In this document: piece after piece, positions 27,401-42,400 of the stretch
Layout: each line of letters begins with the position of its first letter
How positions within the stretch are numbered: position 1 is the first letter of the stretch
Assembly: GCA_947044365.1 (NCBI GenBank)
Contig: OX345646.1
Span: 2,503,327-2,567,326 of the forward strand
DNA length: 64,000 bases
Reading direction: 5' to 3'
DNA from: Petrosia ficiformis
Lineage: Eukaryota; Porifera; Demospongiae; Haplosclerida; Petrosiidae
Made by a program: the position numbers and the translations under genes
Notes under the pieces: generated by a model
Seen by the model: only the letters and a program-made list of their open reading frames with translations
Told to the model about the DNA's origin: nothing
The model's database searches: none

Positions 27401-30400
27401 TTCACAAACGTTTGATAGTATATACTAAATTTGACATTAATTAGCATTCTTAGACTGAAAATAGATATCAAGATTGTTAACTGTGTGCTATTATGTTCGT
27501 GAGATTAAAATGATTTCTTTTCAATTGTAACTTTGCAAAAAACATCCTGTAAGAGATGTGATACATGTTTTTTTAACTTGTGGAATGCTAGATAATGTAC
27601 ACAGTTCAGTATTACCATAAAACACAATTTATTATAAGGTGATGGGTGAGTGCTTAGCCCATGCAAGCTAAACATCTGGGTGAGCTTGAGTGTTATGGCA
27701 TGAATCGTTTTCAATTTTATAAAACATTATTAGATCATACACACACATTTTCTCTTACAACGATCTTTTTATGGGGGTAGATCAAAATCTTTAGCATCGT
27801 TACTTAGCTATTATTATTGAACAGATGTCAGTAGCACTTTGTTTGAATTAAAAAATAATAATAAATCTATTGCATGATCCAGGCATGAGTGAAGCATTTT
27901 GGTGTTTGTGTTGAACGTACTTCAAGCACTTTTTTGGAATGCTTCAATGTAATTGGAAGCATTTTATGAATTAAAGCACTTGTGCTTGTGCTTATGCTTT
28001 GAGCACTTTTAGTAGATGTGCTTGTTAAGCTTATTTTAAAGCACTAAACACTTTTTGGGAAAGTTTTACAGCAGCTTTTATGTGTACTAGCAGTTATGAT
28101 GATTAAGTATTGCTGGAAAAATGTTTAGGCCAGATAGATGTAGACTAGCAGATCTTAACTTTCAAAAACATGTTTTCATAAGAAGCAACTCAATGAATTA
28201 CCTGCATGAGTGAAATTTCAGTTTGTATGTGCAAGTGCTTGAAATTATGTTTGAAGCACTTTCAGAGTGCTTTAAAAAATGCTTTAAGCACTTTTTGTGT
28301 CAGTGCTTGAAAAAGTGCTTAATGCTTTAACCACTTCAGTCAGTGCTTGTGCTTATGCTTGAAGCAGCAACTGAAGTGCTTGACCCCATGCCTGATTGCA
28401 TCTCATAAATTATTCATAAACTCACACCCGACACCTTATACTTGGAAGATTACATACTTACTAAGTTGGTTACATTCATTTGAAATTGGTCTACAAACTC
28501 AATAACAGAATTTTGTATCAGTTCTTACCTTCTTACAACCTGGTTTGATTATCTTCTTTAACAGTAACTCTACAGAAAAGTTTGAAAAAGTAACAATTTC
28601 GAAATGTAATTAACATCATACATCATACAAGAGTTAATGTACTAATTTAGCACAGGAATCTAGTACTATCAAATGCTAAACATGAAAAAGGTAGAAAGTG
28701 CTAGTAAAATGAATGCAATTATAGTACAGAACGTTCACCACACAAGTATGAAGTGTGATTGTACAACAAACATCCCCCAATTATTACCGACAGAAATTAA
28801 TTGTAGTCCTAGTTTAAGATGAGTAGAGAAAGAACAGCACAGTTTGGTGGTTTGAATCTCGTGCATGCATCAAAAGAAAGAGCTATAAGTGACCATCATG
28901 GCAGAAACCTTTAGAGCCAGTACTTCATATAGCATTCACTACCTAAAGTGTACTTGCAGTGTTTCGATAACAATAGCTTTCAAACAAAATGAGTTGTGTT
29001 CCCATTTTTTTGTTTTGTTATCTAAAAGTTATGAAATGGAAATTGTAAGTTGCAAAAATTGCCATAGCTTTAAAACTGAAAAGTTTTAGACACAGCCTTT
29101 TATTTTTCTTGATCCTTGTATAATTTGAAGTTTACAGGTAACATTTGAAAAGTATCGATGTGTTGTTAGTTTTACAGAAAATGTGGTAAAAGAAATTGAT
29201 TACAGTAACCTTCCACTCTGTCTATGTGAGCGAGGTTAATACTTCTTATTATATGTACATGTATATTATATTATATAGCATACTTTCTAATGCAATATGG
29301 AATATCATATGACTCTCAGAATATCAATACTTTCATTGTTCTACTTGCGAATATGCAAATAAAATTGATGCTCATTACAGAAACAATATAATGTTGCTGA
29401 GAAAGTATGCAAGCTCTAGATAGAAGCACACTTGCTGTGTAGCATACTTATAGGATAATAAAATGTTTTCAATAAAATTGACTTGACCTTTAACTAATAT
29501 ATTATGATGGTTTTGTTAATTTGAATAGTGGGTATGCAACTACACACTAGTTATGATTAGAAGTTGATTATCAAGGTCTTCAAAGGTCTCCTACCTCAAA
29601 CAAAAAACAAATAAACAATATAACCTACATAAGTACAGCTACTTTGTTATACATGTAGGTACTTGTATAATTGTAATTATATTATATATAATTAGGCTGT
29701 TTCTAAAACATGGATTGGAATGTCAAAACAGAATGGAGCTATTCTTATTAGAAACATCTGATAATATGCACTGAAAAACAAATGCCTTCACTACAATACT
29801 AATTAAATTGCAAAAAATGCATACTTCTTACATGTAGTAACATGACATTGCACACCACCTTCTGCTATAGATATATCACAAAGACAAGTTCTAACTTACT
29901 AACCTTGAATAGTTCTATCTGGTCGTCCTCTGGTACCTGACAAACATAAAGCACTCAGACAGTCAAGAAGAGCGAAATCCTTAAAGAATTAGAAATGTAA
30001 AATCTGTTTTATTAAATTATTTAAACAACTAACGATGCAACCAGGATTTTCATTATACTTAGCAATCAACTGCTCTGCGATTTTCTTTTTTTCATCACTG
30101 GGAAAACTAAGAAATAAGAAAAAAGTTATTTCATTCATGGAGTTCTCTATTCATAATAAAAAATAGTGTGAGACTTCAAACACAATTACAATGTCATTAT
30201 TATGAACAATCAATTAAACTACATGTGTACTTGGTAACTTTTCATCTCCTATGATATGTCTAATCTGTTGTATAATGATCTATTGGCTAATTAAATAATT
30301 CTGGTTTTGTTTCATTGTAATAAGCTGGCAATTCAACTAGAATAATTAAAAACTTTTTCAATAAAAATGAAGATGTCGGGACGTCAAAACCCATGTGAAC

Positions 30401-33400
30401 AAGGTCGGAATGGTACTAACATAAGAGGTTAACATAGGAACCAAAATTAAACAAACCACTTTCATATTACCCTGTATGCGTAATTACAATTCTTTGTTTT
30501 TTGATTTATAGCGATATACATGTAGGTAGTTATGTAGGGTTATATGGAAGTGCCATCCCTATATAGAGATTACTACCATTCTCTCTGATTTGCAAATTGT
30601 TAGTATTATGATAAAACATTCTAGTTAGCTACATACAACAATTTTCAAAGCCTACTGTTTAGCCTAGTGTTTTAATACAATGTATTCATGTATATTTGTA
30701 TACTCTGGATAAGAACTACTATATAAGTAAATAATTTCACAACAGTATACAAGCAGGATTTCATTCAGTGGGGGGAAAGGGGTATATCCCTCCCTCCCAT
30801 CCCTAACTTGAGTTTCTCTCCCTAGATTTCACACCAAACCTATTTCAACATGCAACAACATCTCAGCTATGATCCTTCTGGGTTCCTAGAAACCACCAGA
30901 AGCAACCTAAAAGGTCCTACATTTCCTAGGGGAGCTCACCCCCAGGAGCAGTGCAATTCACATAATCCATTATTTTCCCTCCCTAACAAAAATGTCTGGA
31001 TGAAATCCTGATAAGCATTTGTAAAGAAAAGAATATAGTAATTAGTATCAACACATTTTCAGTCAATAATACAACACTATAAAAATTTACCTGCTAGATT
31101 TCACAAGAGCACTCAGTACTTCTTCAGCTTTAATGCCTTGTCCGATCTATTGTGTATGATAATATTATTATTGTATACTGAAAAAAAAAAATGGAAACAA
31201 AGTATCCCTATGATTGCTTTGTGGTGTCATCAGTCTTTATTCCTGACCTTCTCATCAACAACCTATTAGTTATTAATTTTAGTTTTTCCATTTTTCTTAC
31301 TTCTAAAACATTCTTGTATAACCTTTGTAATGTATTTCAGCTAGAACAGCTATTATTTGCAGTTTCTACAAACTGCTTTCTTCTGTTAGTCTGTCTTAGT
31401 GATAGGTGATACCAATACCAAAGTATTCAATACTTTGATACCTCATATAGAATACCTGGTATTCACATACTGGTCCATGCATCAATAGAATTCGATATAC
31501 ATGTATATACTACCACAGCCATTCGGTGGATAGAATTTCATACAACTCCCATTTTAATAACATTTTAAATCAAATTTGAGGTAAACATATGCATTTTAAC
31601 ATGTATGTGCATTATCAAGTAAGTATTGGCATTTTACACAATGTGTACATGTGACACAAACATATATAAATAATGATAGTGCCACGGATAATAAAAAATG
31701 TCCATAGTAATGAATATTTTTTTAAAAATGGCACAAAAGTGCATGCTAACCAGGTATTTTACTGTTTTGATCAATAGGCCTTCAATTATTATTATAGACA
31801 AAATAATTATACTGATAATACACATATGCAATGTTTAGAAACGAGGTGACATTTTAGGATTTTGCACACCTTTCTAAGCAGGATATCACGTAGCTTGTGT
31901 TGTGATAAATACTCTTGAGATTCTTCTGATGCATACTCCACATAGTTCTTCAATACAATACATAACTGTCTTTGTAAACTGGGCACATGATGATAAATAA
32001 TCAATACATTTTAAATTTATTAGTTAAATTGTATTATTAATTTTATAGAATCTTCATAAAACAATGACTTTGATGCACATAAAAATTATTTCTATTTGTA
32101 AAATTAGCTCTGTTTTAGTTATAACAATAAAATAATATATAACTTTGTTCCACAAACATCCTAGAAATAGTTTTCTATGCTTAATGATCAATTTTCACAT
32201 GCGTATCACAATAAACATGTGTACATGTACAATAGCCTGTAGTACAATTTAACTGATAAACTTATATATAAGTAAAGTACTAGCAAAGATGCCTGTTCAC
32301 TTGCTAAAACCACAATGACCTTTGAGTGGAATATTAACAAATGCTTTTAAAGTTCTTCATCAAGAACATTGTAGACTAATTTTAACTGAATTCTGCAATA
32401 AGGGCTAAGTTTCAGGTATGAGAACAAGTAGGTGTGGCTCCATAAACAAAGATAATTTATCATACCTTTATAAATAATTGATAAACTGAATATTTTTTGC
32501 TCTGCCCTCTGCATGCCCACTTTTCATACCTCGATCTTTTATAGCTATGCATAACATTGCAGATATACAGTATTGCTTAAGTGTCAATGGGTTAAACCTA
32601 AAACAACTGTAAACCTAATCTTACCGCACTTAATTAACTACAACTATTATTAAAAATGTTATTGTCATACTAAGAAATACTTATATCAAACATACTCTTC
32701 AGAGCATTTTCCAGTCTGTTTATCCAAAAACTTCATAATCAAATCCACTCCCTAATTAATAAAGTGACAATTATTTTTTTTAATGGATATAAAGAAAGCT
32801 GACCTCAATGATTCTGAACATGTCTGGCCATCTCCTTTGATAACCTTGAGAAGGTTCGCCAGTCCACTTGGTAAGTTCATCAATAACAGGTGGTTTGTAA
32901 ACTTCAGTTATCTATAGAAATAAATAAATTAAGCTACGTATATCTTTTGAGAAACATCAATAAAATAATATCAAACTGGTAAAACAAATTTGTTATAATT
33001 ATATAGATAGACACACTGTAGTAGTTATACATACCTTCTCCATGTAAAGTTTGAGAGTTGCTACAGCACTTGATAAAGCATAAAACCTTTTCAGCAATCC
33101 ACTGTCAACCTAAACAGTGAGAAGTATTTTTAAGTCAAGGATGACAAGAAACTGGTTTTGTGAAAATAAAGTAACTGTCAACCTACTCAAATATGAATCT
33201 AGTTCTATTAACAATCTATATACTTCTTGAAACAAGATGGAGATTATGTATCCATTTGTTATCAGATGTTTTGTCCAATTGTTGTTGTTCTAATTTGAGA
33301 CTGCCAGTAGCTTGTTAAAACAAGCAATGTTATTAGTTTCCTATAAACACACCATCAGACTACACAAAATGATTACAATACCTTTCCAACCACTCATTGC

Positions 33401-36400
33401 AGTAATGGTGACAACAGAAAACATTTACAATAATAGCATACATGTACCTACTAAGTGTTAACCTAGGGTATTATGAAGGGATACATGCTACTATAAACCT
33501 CTGTATGTGTGTTGTGTAAACAAAATATAACAAACTTCTTCAATCCAAAATATCTGGTTCTCATTTTTGGTGAAATCTTCCTCATCATAATTTTCTTCCA
33601 AGGAAATCTATAAAATATTATAGATATTGTGCAGATCGAAGCATTGCAATTATTTATGCTGAAATATTCATATCATACATCGTTATAATATCCTAATTAT
33701 TATGTACCACATAAATAGGGTTTTTCTCATACACATTGTTGATTCTTTTTGTTAGGATGAGAAACAGTACTAACAAATCATTTTAATTTCAGTTTGTGTT
33801 CAGCTTTATTTATTTTAGGTTACTATATCGATATTATAGATGCTTCAAATATGACATCATTTATAATATCGTCCAACCTTATCTATAATGTATTATCATA
33901 TGGTGTAAAATATCTAGGAATAATTTTCTAAGTTAAATATCTATATAAATCATCCAATCCTAATTGTTACTCAAAGTTTCGTGTAATGTGCAACAAATAC
34001 TACTTGAAATATAGGTATGAACTACTACACAACCTTTTCTGATACGAGTGTGTTATAACAAAGTAAGTATGGACTTTATGTTAAATAATTACAAACATGC
34101 TTGTGTAATTCACGCTCTCACTCACTGTAAGCCCTTTCTGACCAGGAATATCTGATGGTTTACCTGAATAATATACGTTAATTTATAATAAAAATACAAC
34201 AGTAATCATATTTTATTAATCAAAAGCTGAAAATGGCCAGACTTTCATAAAAATATGAAAACAGTAATGAATGAAGTGATAAACCATAGTAACAAACTCA
34301 ATCTGTTATTCGGACCAGTGCCACATTTATGTTTACAAGTCATTCAATGAAAGAACATGTAGACAGCAGCAAATGAACATGCAATACAGTAGATGTGGAC
34401 AATGCACTCCCAAGTTCACAACACTAGCACACAAGTATAACAAAACAATTTAAGTCTACTAACCGATACTCAAGTTTTTCTTTCCTGATTTGAACTTTAT
34501 TCTTACATACCTCTTTTTCAGTATTTGTGTATCCTCGGTACCAGTGTCCTGAATATAAAAATCCAAAATATTATTATAATAACAATCCAAAAGTAGAACT
34601 ACTGTGTTAATAATATTACAGTGAATTACAACAATGACAGTAGTAGAGCTATTTTCTTTATGCTATGCTCTTAAAGTCTTAAGCCCATTGAAAGTACAAG
34701 AACTTGACAGTACAAAGTGTAAGTATTTATGCTTATTAAACAAGTAATTATTGTAAACAAGTAATCGCAGTAAACAAGCAGTTATAGTAAACAAGTAGTT
34801 ACGGTAAACAGTAATTACGATAAACAAAGTAGTCATAGTAAACAAGTAATTGTAGTAAGCAAGTAAATATGGTAAACAAGTGTAATAACTGGACTGAATT
34901 ATGTATGATGTAATGTGATGTAATTATTATGTAATAAAAGGTCGATGACCATGTGTTTTTCAGTTAGTGTATGATATAGTCCATCATTTATCTTGTGTTA
35001 AAACTTTGTTAAGAGAGATTTGTTTTTTGCTGATATCTGCTACACTGTTGGGATTTGCTACACAAGTATTTATGGTAAACAAGGCAAACAAGGCAAACAA
35101 GCAATTATGATTAACAAATAATTATGGTAAATATGTAACTGCGGTTAAACAAGTTATCACGATAAACAAAGTAGACATTGCGATTATAGTAAACAGTATA
35201 TTAATTATAGTAACCAAGTATTTAAGATAATTAAGTATAAACAAGAAATTACAGTAAACAAGTAAATATGGTAAACAATTAAGTAAACTAATTAATTAAT
35301 AATTATAGTAAGCATCCTTTAAACAGACAGGAGCGGACAAAAAACATTGAGGTTTAAAAAATGTACAAGTAAATGCATCATGTATCTTTACTGGCTCCAT
35401 ACAATTAAACTACTTTGTATTTAACACATGACCTTCAATGACACTTATTTTTTTTATCCATTTGTGTTAACTTAATTGGCAGTTAATGAAATTATACTGT
35501 ACATATATGACACCTCTTTACCTCAAAAAGATGAAACACTGTTGAATCTTTGCGACTTTCACGAAGAAACTTCAACACATTGTTTTCAACAGTTAGATAC
35601 TGTTGAGTTGGTAGATGCTTGATACGAATTTCTGTTCCACATTTTATGCAGTCAGCTATATAATTATGTATTAATTATAAGAGCTTATCACACTGAGGAA
35701 GGCTCCACAATACTACAAATATTATGGCTGTTAATACAATCTGCATACCAAGCAGTTATTATGGCCCCCACTCTATGATTGCATTACATAAGGGGTGAAT
35801 GTACATATTTCAAGACTGTCCAACCTGTTACATATATAATTACATCATTTGGGGGTGGGCCTCACTCATTTAATGGATGTGACGCATAAAAAAAGCATGC
35901 TTAAGCTATAGACCAGCAGGGCAAAAGCTAAAAAAAACTGGACAGATTGTAAAAGAAGCAAGAAGAGAAAAACTAAGTATAAAGTAATTTATGGTATATT
36001 GTTCCTAGCTAGTTTATGACTCATTGTTGATGACACTAGTGTCTCCATCTTTCTGTGTATTCTGAATACTAGATCCTTGAAACTGAAGTACATCCAAATC
36101 ATTGCTGATGACTTCCTCATGACTGAAATTCAATAATCTGTCATAATTATTTGATTCTTGCATCATTTTAATATATTTTGCTACAGCAGCTATTTGTTGC
36201 AGTTTTTATTACAACCTGTTTCTTCCTGGCAGTTCCTGTGTGGACAATATTCAGAGTCATCGTAAACTAAGTATGACACGGAAACTGAATGAGTACGTTT
36301 TGATCTCGTTTTATCAGTCTTAACTACTTGGGCTATATACTATTGTAGCAATGTGATCTCCAGTGTTGCTTCAAAATAATCATTTCTTTTCCAACTAGCA

Positions 36401-39400
36401 CTTTTGCTGCCATCTTTGCAACTATTTTGTTATTACAAAGCATGATGAAATTGATTTTGATTGGCCCTGCACAGATTCTTGTAGGAGCTACAGTTTAGTG
36501 ATGAAAGTCTCCAGATCAGTGATGTGAGACTAGGCTAGACTGTAACTAGCGCACATGTTCTTTATGCACCATGCCCATTAATTGACTGAGCCCCCTCCCA
36601 TAGAATGATGAAACATTGATTCAAGTCATTCGACCCCATAACAACCAACACATGTAGGAAACAAATATCCATTACTAACAATCACTCACTAACATTACTC
36701 ATATGCAAACATATGCAAAACAACATATCACAAGATTAACCATTGTATTGAACTGCTGCATTCTCAATTTGCCAGAAACAATCACCTCCTTTGAAAACAG
36801 ATCTGCTGATACCATCATTAACTTTAGCCATAACTACAAGATAATAGAAAGGACATGGTAACAAACTATTGTAATTAATGATACTATGATACCTTCTGTG
36901 GACCCACATGAACTGATATATGCATCGTGTTTCTCATTCAAGAACATCACAACTTCTCCCCCCTAAATGGAAGAAAAGAATCCATTTGATTGAATCTGAT
37001 TCAAAGTCAGAAAGTAGGTCACATTGTCATTGATAATACATTATCACTGGAGTGGGAAGATGAAAATTATTGGGGGGAACCAACAACAGATAACTTTTAT
37101 TATATGAGGTGTGAAGAATTTTCAGCTGTTTATTATGTCACTTGCATTGAAAATCTTCAACCTTCAAACTTCACATACTAAACATTTTTGAAATTGCAAG
37201 CCAATGTAATTATTATTGCATATATCTGCAATGTAATGTTTTATGGATTCTTGGTGGGGTCAGGCCCCCCTTGCTTAAACATTGGGGGGCCCTAAGCCCC
37301 CTTGTCCTTCCTGTTTTTACTCCACTGATAATTTATAGTAGTGCTGAACTGAATTATTCAGATATTCAGTTATTTTGAAATTCGAATGTATTTTTGGTGT
37401 TCAAATATTAATTTCATAAAAGTTGGGCATGCAATGAAATTAAACACATGCAATTAGTATGGAAATAAATGGCAGCAGATAAGTTTCTTGCTTCGTGTTA
37501 CTGGTTTTCTAGGAATTGTAGATTAAAGAACAAAAAATAATCTATTGCAACTAATTACAGCAAAAAGGTGAGCTAATACTTAATATTTTGTAAGAAACTT
37601 ATGATGAGTAAGCTAGCAAATACTTGGTTATTCATTCGTTAAGGAAAGCAAGTATTTGAATGTCAAAAGGCACCATTTGTTTCAGCACTACATTATAGCT
37701 ACTGTTCTTTTATTAGTGTAATAATTTAGATCTCGTCAATGCTGTCCTGTTACTCCTGTAGTGTGATTCAAAACATACGTATATAACAAAAAATTCTCTG
37801 GAAACCAATTTTCTTAAATTATAACAAAAGTTCAGTGTAATGGAATCAATTGCACAGAAGCAACAAATCTTATCGTAAAAGAGTACATGGAAATAGACGA
37901 AGGCACAAACATGTATCCACAAACAGACTCTTTTGATTAGTAAAAAAATCCACTTACCCTGAGTGCTAGTTGAGGTATTTTCTTATCACAAGATGAATGG
38001 TAATACAGTATAAACTTTGAACCATCAGTAGCTGTCTTGAGATCATAGCCACTGTGTGAAAAAAATCAAAAAGTAAAATCATAACTTCTTCGTGACATCT
38101 CAAACATCATAAATACAAAGAAGGTACACGTACAACAATGACTACTCTACAGGAAGTAATATGTGTTTTAGTAAAGAATCATTTTGTTTCATATCTAGTC
38201 ACACTCTGCTTAACTTTAAAAGTTCTACTTTCTCAATAATTTTGGGGAATCAAAGTATCAAAAGCATTGTATTCATGACATTATTAGTACATTTATTACA
38301 ATATCAGCCACATATACAATAGGGTTGTTTTAGTTAACTATAATTTTAATTAAAACCCTTTTTAGTAAGGCACTTTGACTTTTAATTAATGAAACTATAG
38401 CTAAATTACAAGTCTACTGCAATAACTAAAATGAAAATTAGCCAATAAAGGGCACTTTTAGTTAGTTAACTAAAACTAAAAGCTGTCTCCTGTGGAGTTT
38501 CGAGATGCATTAGCTCTATGCTACCATAGACCACTTTTAAAGATGCAAGCATTTTGCAATGGAGCTAGTTTAGAATAAGCTTTGGATTGTAGAAAAGGTG
38601 ATTTGATAATCCAGAGGCATAATGAAGTGAGAGACTCACTAAGTAATGTCGCTGCTCTGGCATACAGTGATGTGATTAAAGAACCAGTGGTAAGAGAGAC
38701 TGATGAATCCAATAATAATACAGCGTTGATTGCTGATCTCGGCATTCTAGGTGTGCAGCAGCCACAAACAAACTGAGGCATTATTAGATATTCATGTCGT
38801 GGACACTGATGCCCAGTCATACCTCCACAGACCAGTGGAGGCTGTACTCATCGGGCTGTACTCATCAGGCTGTACTCATCAGCTGAGAGAGATAAACAAC
38901 ATAAGTATTCTGAAGCTGTCAAGGCTAGGTGGGCATTATCCCTTTTGTTGTTTCCATGGATGGTGTTCTAAGGGGTGAGGCAAATTATTTCTAAAGCGAT
39001 TCACAGATAAATTATCACAAAAGTGGAAAATAACCATATAGTCAGATCATGAGCTGGGTTCGAGCTACGATGTCTTTTTCGATAATTCATGCCACCAATA
39101 TACGTATGTTTACAAGGCTCTTGGCTGAAGTGGAGAAGTGGTGTTGGAATGGAGGATGGTGCAGGCATAGCTTCTTCTTAACTTGAACACATTAACATAA
39201 AGTGAAGCTGTATGTATATATATTATTATATTGACTTTATTTAATTATATATATATATTATTTATTATTATTTATTTATTTATTTTATTTCCCGTAGAAA
39301 AAAAAAACAAGATATATAGAGAAAAAAGTATCCCTATGACTGCTTTCTGGTGTCCAGCATTCAGTACTCATGGCTAACTGTATCATGCCTGAAACACATC

Positions 39401-42400
39401 AGCCTATTATAGTTAATATTTTGGTTATCTACTCTCCTTACCTTTTAAAAGACGTTGTAGAGCTTGAGCGTGCGTTCTTTTATGTGCCACGCCCATTAAT
39501 TGACTGAGCCCCCCAGAATGACGTAACTTCCTTAACCACGTATACAATGCATAATCGCATAAGTGGCCACAAACATATATATATAGTATATATATATAAA
39601 CATACATCGAACCCATGAGAAAGCAACTAAACGTAATGATGAGGGGGGGTTAAAAGTATATGTAATTTTGGCGAGTGAAGTGAGCTGAAAATTTTTGCAC
39701 CTCTTCATGAAGTGTGTGGTCAATTAACGCTATTACAATTATTAATTATTATAACCCAGATGCTACCAACGATTATATATATATAAATATCATCTGCTGA
39801 TTCTTTGGGCCTTTTTGTACTCAACTCTCAAGAATCACGATAGGTGCCTTAAATTATCCCCACCTAATCCTATGCCTGTGACGATCACTTCATTAACACC
39901 ACATTTATGTGCAAATATATAACATGGGGTTTTGATTAATCTCAAGGAGAGGCAAAAGATACATGAAGGAAGTTTGTATGTAGGCAACAATATTACATAA
40001 CCATACAACATCGAGGACAGTAGCGGATCAAGACTTTTAAAAGTGGAAAGGCACTTTGGTGCACTGGAGTATTGGAAACCATACTTTTGCACTAGTATAC
40101 CCCATGTGCTATTTTAACCCTATATTCTTAATAACAAATCAGATGATGACAACCTTTACATGATTTCAATTCAGGACTCAGTATTTCACTTGTAAAGCTT
40201 TTGTATGGCAGTAAGTAACTAACAAGCTCTAATATTATATAATTATAACCTGAATATGTATAATGCATATAGCTTCTGTGTGATTTAGGTAGGACACATG
40301 GTGTCATTGGCAGGGCATATGCCCTGTTAGCCCCTGCTAGCACTATAGATCCGCCACTGATCTAACGGCCACGTTCTCCTAGGAAATGTTTGGATATAGC
40401 CTTTGAAGTTAAGGTATCTGAAAGGTAAACAATCACTAAACCTAATTTTTTCATTAATTAGAAAAGGCTTATCACCAAGGAGTGGCCAATTCCCACACAC
40501 ACACTTAAATCAAAGAGAATGTGGCATAAATTAATAAGGAAAAACAAATCAGACCTCAATTTTAGACAATGGGATGAACATATCAACTGATCTTTTGTGT
40601 CACTGACTTCAAGTCTGATCTTGTCTTCAATTTGAATCTGTATTAAGTATAATTATTAAAAACACACTGAATCCTGTACTTTCAATCTTTACATATAAAA
40701 AAATTTGTTTTTTAAATTAGTCCTACTCTAGGTATATACATATACTTATGTACAGTTGTTATGTGGAAGTGGTGTTTAATGTGGAAGTGGTATTTAATTT
40801 TGTTGCCAAAGCCATCTTGTTCCTGTGCTTTTTTCGGTTATATATATATATATATATATATATCCCTACATACTTTTTCATTTTTTAAAATGTTTTTTTA
40901 TTATTCTAATAACTATAGGCTGTTACTAACTCACAGGCATATCAATTTATTTGGAGTAAATTGTTAACAGTGGCTTGGTAACCCTTGTTTTACTTTTTGC
41001 TTATGTTCATGTGAATAATGATTTTGGAATGTTCAAAGAAATGTCTGCATCTCCTTCTGCTACTTAAAGCTTAGCATTATATTGTATACAGTGGTAGGAA
41101 AAAATAGTACTCATTAGACATTGTTTTATCCTTATGACTGCTTTCCATGAGGTTTAATGTATTATATATGTGTTTGTGTCATATATGCAACTATGTGTTG
41201 TATACGTAGTTAAGGAAGGTGTGTCCTTCTGGGGACTCGGTCAATTAATGGCGTGGTATGCAATAGAACATGCGATCGAGCTCTACAGACCAGCAGGAAG
41301 AAAGCTGCTTGTAGCTTACATAGAAACTAGAAATATATATTAGCTTTTATTTATATATAGTCCATAGTAATCATATGCTTTAGCATACAGACACAAACTA
41401 TTTTATTTTGCTATAAAATATGCGTAACTTACAATCATTCCATTAATTTTGTTATGATCAGCAGGTAATATCTTGAAAGCCTAAAATGAAGTTATACAAA
41501 TGTTCATGAAATGCATGGTTAAAAGGATTAATGATTTTCCTACATACATGTTATAATTATAACAACTAAAATATGTACAATAAATATATGTCCATAAATG
41601 TATTCTGTAGGAACTTTAATTAAGGCAGTAAATTCCCAAACCAATGATCACTTTGAATATTTACCATGTTTAATGCATGTGACAATACTTAAGTACAAAC
41701 TATTGATTGACAATTAAGGTTTACATCAGTTAATACATGCATTGGTAACATCTTGTAACATACAAGAGATCCTTTATTGCTGAGAAAGAAAGAGCCTTTA
41801 TCACTGAGGGTGAGATGCATTCCTGAAGCAATATGAACAAGCTAGATAAAGAATAGTAATCACTAATGACACCTCTGTTAAATCATACAATGAATTCAAC
41901 TTTTACCTCCACCTTTTGTCCATATAGTAGAGGTTTGACATCTATACCCTGTAATAGTAATCAAAACAATAATAGCTAGTCACAGACTGCTATAGAACAG
42001 GTTAAGAACATAATGATCAATAATAATTCATGTACTACCAGTTCAGTAGACATGTGAGAAAAGCCACAGTATACTCCTTTTCACTCTTGTAACATGTTAC
42101 ATAAAATATATGACTGTTTGGAAGTTTGCTGAAAGCTCTATCAAATTATAAAAGGTTAAACAGATCAGCTATCATATGGAGTAAGAAAAGGGGAAGACTA
42201 CTATCAAGGAATAGTCATCATGGCAGATAGTCCCCTCACAACAATTCTGGATTGTACATTAACTAACCTACAAGGATTAAACAAATATACTGTCAGTTGG
42301 TAGTCTGTCAGTCGGCTTGATCTAGGGTTCAAAGGCAGTAGGGAAGTTTGGCTAGCATCTTCCTTTGTAAAAATGTCATTTGGAAAATTCTAAATCTACT

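Noticed and set aside
36990..37181. Plus-strand 63-codon frame
   Set aside because: Isolated, with no recognisable motif; followed by repeat-like GC-rich sequence at 37240-37320.
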